The notes under the pieces: generated by a model
Seen by the model: the letters and a program-made list of their open reading frames with translations, nothing else
The model's database searches: none
Told to the model about the DNA's origin: nothing
Assembly (NCBI GenBank): GCA_913057725.1
Contig: CAJXOS010000008.1
Coordinates: 16,643-80,642, forward strand
Length of the DNA stretch: 64,000 nucleotides
Direction of reading: 5' to 3'
From: an uncultured Lewinella sp.
GTDB taxonomy: Bacteria; Bacteroidota; Bacteroidia; Chitinophagales; Saprospiraceae
Position numbers and translations under genes: made by a program
Part shown: piece by piece, positions 59,155 to 64,000 of the stretch
How the letters are laid out: each line of letters begins with the position of its first letter
How positions within the stretch are numbered: the first letter of the stretch is position 1

Positions 59155-60936
59155 CTATAGCTTAAAAGGTACTGAAATCTCTTTCTTAACGCGTACTTCC
59201 CTGCCTCGTTGTTTTCCCGGGACCCATTTAAGACCATTTAAAACTTCAACTGCTGCTTCACCGCATCCAGCACCGGGGTCTTTCAGTATTTGAGGGTTCG
59301 AGATACTCCCATCTCTTTCTATTATAAAACTGACCTTAACAGTACCTTCTACTCCGTTTACTTCTGCTATTCGAGGATACTTTAGGTTTTCAGAAAGATA
59401 TTTTTTGAGAGCGGCCTCAGAACACATTTCTCTTTCTGATTTTGAACTTTTATTATCGCAACCTACTAGTACTGGCATTTTTTCTACTATTGTGAAAATT
59501 TCGGTGAGCCATGTTGAGTCTCGAGGAGGAGGAGGTGGTGGTGGTGGTTTGTAATGTTCATCAACCCAATTGTTTACACGCTGTAGGAAATTCTGATTTA
59601 TTACGTTACTTGGTAATGTTCGATACGAATTCCTAAGCTTATATACTTCCGACGCATTCTTTTCTTTTTGGGCAGAGTAAATCTGCTCCTGTAATGAAAG
59701 GGCTTTGTCAAGAGGTGATGTATTCTTATTGCCACTCTGGCTCAAAATCCAAAAAATAACGGTAACTACTAGTAGGATAACCAGCCCTGTTCTAATTCTT
59801 GAATTCTTAAGCCATTCTCGCCATTTTCGTGGATCTGGCTGAACCTCATCCTTTATTGTAATCTCCTCCAAGTTCTCTTCTAGACTACTTTCTAAGTTCT
59901 GTCTTAATTCTTCAGCCTCACGGAAGTGTTTGCTTCTGGGATAGTTTTCACAGAAACGATCTATTTGATCCAGAATCTGTTGTTTATCTGCTTGATTTTT
60001 GGCTAGAGTATTAACAATCGATTGCCATTCTTCATCACCTCGAAGATCATGAATTCTCTCGTTTGCATCCTTAACATAAACTCCCTTAGGATAAAGGTTT
60101 AGATAGTAATAATAAGATTTTAGGGACTTTTCCTCTTGAACCATAGCCCAGATCGTAGCTTCATTTCGACGACGCTGAAAGACGTACTGTCCACGCTTAT
60201 GTCCCACGCCCTGTATGGGGCCACCATCTGGGAGTTGGTCATAGTTCGCCCTAGTTTGCTGTCGAACTTGCTCAAGCAGGAAGTTCGTGGTGATGACGGA
60301 ACTCTCCGTTTTCTGCAAAACATCTACGATACTTTCTGCAAAAGGGCTATGCCCGTCTTTGGGGCCATCCGCTACTACTTCATCATGACGACCAGAACAA
60401 ATGGCCCAACGGCTGGATAGTTTAGCTAATTCCTTCGCCGCCAGGTCGCCACTGCGTTGACCGCGCACGAATAAGCTGCCACTGAAGCAGGAATCCGAAA
60501 TTAATAAGGTATGTAAGGAGTTGATATCCTTCAAATAATCGCGGATGGTAGAGTTGGAAATGTAATAACTGATACCATTTTTGGGGGCATCAGCGGGTAC
60601 CCAATAGCCGCGCTTACGATCGTTAAGGTGGCCGTGGCCTGCATAGTATACAATGAGGCTATCTGTATTGCTTACTCGATCAGCCATGTCTTCTAAGGCA
60701 TGAATGATCGCTTCTCTCGTAGCTTGCCCATTATACAGGACATAGCTGTTCTCTGGCTGCAACTCGTAATCATCGATCAACAACTTGCTAATCACCTGTA
60801 CATCCCGGACCGCATTACGCAGGCGCGGCCAAACCTTGTATTGGTCGATGCCAATGCCCAAGAAGTAGGTTTTGCCCGTTGTGATAGCCGCACTGTTGTT
60901 AGACTCCTCAGTACGGCCGGCGCGCGTTTTTGCCAT
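59155..60936 (-). CDS. Caspase-family (C14) protein with transmembrane helix and TonB C-terminal domain
   Basis: The 593-residue protein is a close paralogue of the downstream one over the first 250 residues, with H101 (YYAGHGHLND) and C150 (LLISDSCFSGSL). After a helical segment (about 260-370) comes a transmembrane helix (about 382-398), another helical segment, a run of eight prolines and a TonB C-terminal domain (about 505-593: LSENLKYPRIAEVNG, EGTVKVSFIIERDGS, WVPGKQRGREV). TonB-C domains contact outer-membrane receptors or periplasmic partners. The combination of a cytoplasmic caspase with a periplasmic TonB-C module is unusual. It lies 55 bp upstream of its paralogue, probably in one transcript. 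Confidence 0.9.
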   Translation of the reverse strand: MAKTRAGRTEESNNSAAITTGKTYFLGIGIDQYKVWPRLRNAVRDVQVISKLLIDDYELQPENSYVLYNGQATREAIIHALEDMADRVSNTDSLIVYYAGHGHLNDRKRGYWVPADAPKNGISYYISNSTIRDYLKDINSLHTLLISDSCFSGSLFVRGQRSGDLAAKELAKLSSRWAICSGRHDEVVADGPKDGHSPFAESIVDVLQKTESSVITTNFLLEQVRQQTRANYDQLPDGGPIQGVGHKRGQYVFQRRRNEATIWAMVQEEKSLKSYYYYLNLYPKGVYVKDANERIHDLRGDEEWQSIVNTLAKNQADKQQILDQIDRFCENYPRSKHFREAEELRQNLESSLEENLEEITIKDEVQPDPRKWREWLKNSRIRTGLVILLVVTVIFWILSQSGNKNTSPLDKALSLQEQIYSAQKEKNASEVYKLRNSYRTLPSNVINQNFLQRVNNWVDEHYKPPPPPPPPRDSTWLTEIFTIVEKMPVLVGCDNKSSKSEREMCSEAALKKYLSENLKYPRIAEVNGVEGTVKVSFIIERDGSISNPQILKDPGAGCGEAAVEVLNGLKWVPGKQRGREVRVKKEISVPFKL

Positions 60937-61115
60937 ATGGTGGTGCTTTTACGCCCTGAATATAAGGTTTTCATTTGGAAAGCTTGCCCCTACTTCTTTT
61001 CTATGGAATCGCATTTTTTTGTGCCGTTCAGAACATAAATCTGATTTATTCTTGCTGGCCCCCTAACTTGCTTTCAAATTCAAATTTTGCTGAAGAAATC
61101 AATAAAACCAGCATC

Positions 61116-62570
61116 ATGAAATTCCTAAACTCCCTTTTATTCGTCGCCTTAATCATGCTAGTCGCCTGTGGCGGAAGTGATACTGCGACTACTTCTACAG
61201 ATGACAATTCAACTACAAGTGCTACTACTCCGGAGGAATCAACTCCCTATTCAGCACAATCAGATGCGCCACAGAACAGTGCGCTCCGCTATCCATGGGT
61301 AACTAACCTTAATATCCGTAGTGCCCCCAATACTGGTGGTGAAGTGGTGACTACTGCTCAACCTGCCGATGAGTTAGAGCTAATAGAAACTTCCGATAAG
61401 AAAGAAGCATTAGTACTCCGCGGTGTACTCTACGAGGAGCCTTGGGTGAAAGTAAAAACACCAGATGGTAAGGAAGGCTGGGTTTTTGGCGGTGCAGTAA
61501 AACGAGCTGATGAGGCGAAGGGTAATGATCCTATCGAGGATACTAAGTTTAGCTTTCCTGTCTTTGGTCAATATGACCTCAGTCAGTGGCGTAAGGTAAA
61601 GGAGGGGCCAATGGATAGCGAAGGTGATTTTGATTATCACGAGGCAGTCTACACCAATGCCGGACAAACACTGACCATCACCAATTATGGTGGAGAGTAT
61701 GGTTATGGTTATACCTACGAACTAAAGGGTAGTTCAGGGGACCTAATCAAGAAGCGCCGATTCAGCTTTAGCAACGACGGACGAGAGATGGAAGAAACAG
61801 TAGCTGATTACACTAGTAGCCCACCAAAGGAATACACGCGCCGACAAACCTCCCCTAAGCCATCTTTCCAACTGAACGCAAAGCCAATGATGGCCCGCGG
61901 AGAATGGACAGAGCAGCCGCTAAGTGAAGAGGCCAGTGCTGCAAGTACATCAAACCGTATGGGACTGTTGTACGATGGCAGCGGCAGATGTACCGGTCTT
62001 GATCCTGAAGATACAGGCTGTTCTTGTTCCTTCCGTATGAGCGAAAGCGACTACCAGTCGACTGTTCTAAGTGCAGACTATGCTGGCAACGCTTGTGTTA
62101 GTATTGACGGTCAAAAGCAGGTGCTTGCCGGCTCCTGGCAATCACACGGTAATCTTCAGGATCCGTGGATCAAACTCAGTGATGAACGGTCAACGTTGTT
62201 CAACGATGATGCTCCTTTTGGTAACTATGAGATGATGGTAGAGCTTCTAACTCAAGCACTCCTCACCGTAGATCGTATTCCTGATCAAGTTTCAATCGAG
62301 AATAAGCAGACTGGCATGTTTGTGCGTGAAGTACGCGATATGGGTACCGATGCTGTAGCTAAAGCTCGCCAATTGAAAAAGAATGGAGAGCGTGGTTCTG
62401 ATGCTTACTTCCACTTCGAGAACGAGCAGTATGTAGTTATCATCAAAGCCAACAATGACAAGGCCTCCGCCGGTGACAGCGGAGTCGGTTACCGTGGAGA
62501 AATCACTATCACTACCAAAGATGGTACACTAGTAGACCAGCGCATCATCTGGGGTAGCTGTGGTTGCTAG
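61116..62570 (+). CDS. SH3-domain lipoprotein of unknown function
   Basis: Starting at ATG 61116 gives 484 residues and a lipoprotein signal with lipobox LVAC; the upstream start (60975) lacks one. A Ser/Thr-rich linker is followed by a bacterial SH3 domain (about 60-130: VTNLNIRSAPNTGGEVV to KEGWVFGGAVKR). Such domains often bind peptidoglycan or peptides. The remaining 340 residues contain Cys-rich patches (GCSCSF, GSCGC at the end) without a family I recognise. It is divergent from the caspase pair across 179 bp, which suggests a shared context. Confidence 0.82.
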   Translation: MKFLNSLLFVALIMLVACGGSDTATTSTDDNSTTSATTPEESTPYSAQSDAPQNSALRYPWVTNLNIRSAPNTGGEVVTTAQPADELELIETSDKKEALVLRGVLYEEPWVKVKTPDGKEGWVFGGAVKRADEAKGNDPIEDTKFSFPVFGQYDLSQWRKVKEGPMDSEGDFDYHEAVYTNAGQTLTITNYGGEYGYGYTYELKGSSGDLIKKRRFSFSNDGREMEETVADYTSSPPKEYTRRQTSPKPSFQLNAKPMMARGEWTEQPLSEEASAASTSNRMGLLYDGSGRCTGLDPEDTGCSCSFRMSESDYQSTVLSADYAGNACVSIDGQKQVLAGSWQSHGNLQDPWIKLSDERSTLFNDDAPFGNYEMMVELLTQALLTVDRIPDQVSIENKQTGMFVREVRDMGTDAVAKARQLKKNGERGSDAYFHFENEQYVVIIKANNDKASAGDSGVGYRGEITITTKDGTLVDQRIIWGSCGC

Positions 62571-63010
62571 CCGTTGTTGAGTACCTGCTCCTTTTTCGGG
62601 AAAAAGGTAGAGACTAACAATCCAACAGCAACAAGCTGAACAAGACCAAATAATTTTCGAGTTAGAAGCAGGAAATAGACCGTCGCATCTGTATCCACTT
62701 CTGGCCCGACGAACCAGCTGTGGATGACTTTCGGTAAGCCTACAAAATCCGCTAGTGGCAATAAAAAGGTTAGCGAGAAGCAGATAGTCAGGGCAGTTTG
62801 AGCAGCCTTCGATCCGTACACTTCTTGACGCTTTGTGGTGAAGTAGTACAAGGCACCTAAAGCCCCAAGTGCTACACACCAACCGAGCACAAAAAAGACA
62901 CCGAGCAGATACCAGTTCTCGGGGTCCGGCCGAAATAAGCCGAAGACAGCAAAGAGTATAGGCATAACGGGGGCTAGTCCCCAGAGAAGGTATTTTTTTA
63001 GGGTGTTCAT
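62567..63010 (-). CDS. Small four-helix membrane protein, coupled to the upstream lipoprotein
   Basis: Starting at ATG 63010 gives 147 residues with four hydrophobic segments. Its start overlaps the stop of the lipoprotein gene in an ATGA sequence (63010-63007), a sign of translational coupling, and its 3' end overlaps the stop of the SH3-lipoprotein gene by two bases on the other strand. I do not recognise a family. Confidence 0.7.
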   Translation of the reverse strand: MNTLKKYLLWGLAPVMPILFAVFGLFRPDPENWYLLGVFFVLGWCVALGALGALYYFTTKRQEVYGSKAAQTALTICFSLTFLLPLADFVGLPKVIHSWFVGPEVDTDATVYFLLLTRKLFGLVQLVAVGLLVSTFFPKKEQVLNNG

Positions 63011-63834
63011 GGCTTTTCTTTTACTTCGATCAAATTGATGATAAATCGGCTGCTGTCGATGTTGAGGTAATCGAATCGAACAAAGCCATAGGTTTCGTTG
63101 AAGTAGGAGGTGAGGGTGGTTCGTCCCAGTTCGCTGGTGCCCACGCCTTCTACGACGACACACTCCAAGTCCCCTGCAAAAGAAGTGCTGACCTTTTCCT
63201 TGGCTACAATTTCATACTGGTGTGTTAGTTCTACATTGCCTTCCCAACTTGCCCATTCTTTATCACCCCATTGGCCGCCCACCAGAAAACTCCATTCAAA
63301 GGTGTTTCCAATCTCATAGGGGGCTTGAATAAAAGGGTAGGGATTCAATTGCAAGTAATAGAATAGGCGCGCTCGCCGCCAGGGGTGCATCCAAACGTTC
63401 TTCTCGTTTTCAATAACGCCCGAGCTCTCCACCGGAGGGTTAATGCTATCGTTGATCAAGTAGTAACGGTACTTGAGTTCCGTCTGCGCGTATTCAGGGT
63501 CTTTGCCTCCCAGAAAGCGATCGGTATCCGCTTCAACCGAAAATTTCATGATCGTCATGGTCGTTAAGCTATCTAGTGGTCGCAGGGAATATCCTTGTTG
63601 GGAAATCTTGCGTTCCTGTCCGTCTTTGGTAAAGAATTGATAATCGTAGATGTATTCCTTCCCGGGTACGTAGATGGTGTTGTCGTGGTTGAAAGGATTG
63701 TCATTGACATCCAAAATGGTGTCGATAGCTTCGACCCAAAAACCGTCATCATATTTGTACTGGAGGGCATCTTCTGGAGGTACCGTACACCCAATTAGTA
63801 CGGCTAGTAGCGCGCTAGCGAATAGCTGTTTCAT
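63007..63834 (-). CDS. Lipoprotein of unknown function
   Basis: The 275-residue protein has a lipoprotein signal with lipobox LIGC near residue 16. The mature part looks beta-rich, with DNTIYVPGKEYIYDYQFF, KVSTSFAGDLECVVVEGVG and SYFNETYGFVRFDYLN. The last part recalls GLPGLI or DUF3108-like proteins, but I cannot place it with confidence. It is coupled with the membrane-protein gene downstream. Confidence 0.75.
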   Translation of the reverse strand: MKQLFASALLAVLIGCTVPPEDALQYKYDDGFWVEAIDTILDVNDNPFNHDNTIYVPGKEYIYDYQFFTKDGQERKISQQGYSLRPLDSLTTMTIMKFSVEADTDRFLGGKDPEYAQTELKYRYYLINDSINPPVESSGVIENEKNVWMHPWRRARLFYYLQLNPYPFIQAPYEIGNTFEWSFLVGGQWGDKEWASWEGNVELTHQYEIVAKEKVSTSFAGDLECVVVEGVGTSELGRTTLTSYFNETYGFVRFDYLNIDSSRFIINLIEVKEKP

Positions 63835-63964
63835 GATAATTAAGAGAGTTTAAGTGCTGATGCTCAATATATAAACAGCTGAATGGATAGGCCCGCTTTG
63901 TATTTGAGTTTAGGGAATATTTAACCTAAACGTTAAAGCCACTTACCAATAATCAAACTAAATT

Positions 63965-64000
63965 CCCAACTAACCCAACTAACCCAACTAACCCAACTAA
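63965..64000 (+). repeat. CCCAACTAA tandem repeat reaching the window edge
   Basis: Four perfect copies of the 9 bp unit CCCAACTAA end exactly at base 64000, so the array may continue beyond the window. Similar CCAACTAA motifs occur at 29361-29391 and near 15496-15513. Confidence 0.8.

Noticed and set aside
59100..59237. Upstream extension of the SPOR caspase protein
   Set aside because: It runs into the 3' end of the paralogue gene; the ATG at 59099 aligns exactly with the paralogue's start.
60975..61115. Upstream start for the SH3 lipoprotein
   Set aside because: It would bury the lipobox inside the protein; the ATG at 61116 gives a correct lipoprotein signal.
1..64000. tRNA, rRNA, insertion sequences, prophage or integrase genes
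   Set aside because: No tRNA-like T-loops in intergenic DNA, no transposase or integrase motifs and no rRNA sequences were seen.

Overview
The window looks like chromosomal DNA of a Bacteroidota bacterium, most likely of the Saprospiria / Lewinella group. The evidence is: two proteins with type IX secretion (T9SS) C-terminal sorting domains; many lipoproteins with short lipoboxes; repeated TAnnTTTG -7 promoter boxes, some with a TTG element 20 bp upstream; a two-component-type propeller sensor; a short CarB without the MGS domain; and caspase-family proteins. The genus is an inference. I see no tRNA, rRNA, CRISPR array, insertion sequence, phage or plasmid genes.

Layout. 1-5665: a propeller sensor running off the left edge, ComF-type phosphoribosyltransferase, a metallo-beta-lactamase-fold hydrolase, hypoxanthine phosphoribosyltransferase and a secreted M28 peptidase. 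5666-6635: a gene-free stretch holding two candidate small RNAs on opposite strands, each with a promoter box and an intrinsic terminator. 6636-12431: a TetR-controlled operon encoding a LolA-like periplasmic carrier, two FtsX-type permeases, an ABC ATPase and an outer-membrane barrel, which together look like a complete envelope-trafficking route. 12469-18891: AraC regulator, tandem NTF2-like lipoprotein, VOC protein, small lipoprotein and a large T9SS-exported serine protease. 19019-29318: mostly housekeeping and lipoprotein genes (gamma carbonic anhydrase, TerB-like, lactonase-like, ThiL, M81 peptidase, VOC, DUF1963-like, a kinase and an inositol-phosphatase-like enzyme).

29464-37461: ClpB, a polytopic membrane protein and CarB. 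37511-45607: a secreted protein split by a frameshift, HemJ-like protein, lone ExbD, GreA-like factor, an unknown, a DUF2911 fusion and a TlpA-like lipoprotein. 45703-48232: a TetR gene, a perfect palindrome that is a likely operator, and a desaturase-reductase-ferredoxin fusion enzyme. 48245-57470: a T9SS protein, a sodium symporter, an ABC-F ATPase with one degenerate ATP site, YdeI-like, SCP2-like, TauE-like and NhaC-like proteins. 57519-63834: two tandem membrane-anchored caspase paralogues whose C-terminal domains differ (SPOR-like versus TonB-C), a divergent SH3 lipoprotein and a lipoprotein/membrane-protein pair.

The most interesting candidates are the paired caspase proteins, the two unannotated small-RNA loci, the TetR-controlled Lol-like operon and the self-contained desaturase fusion with its palindrome. 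Family assignments are from motif recognition by eye; no database search was run.
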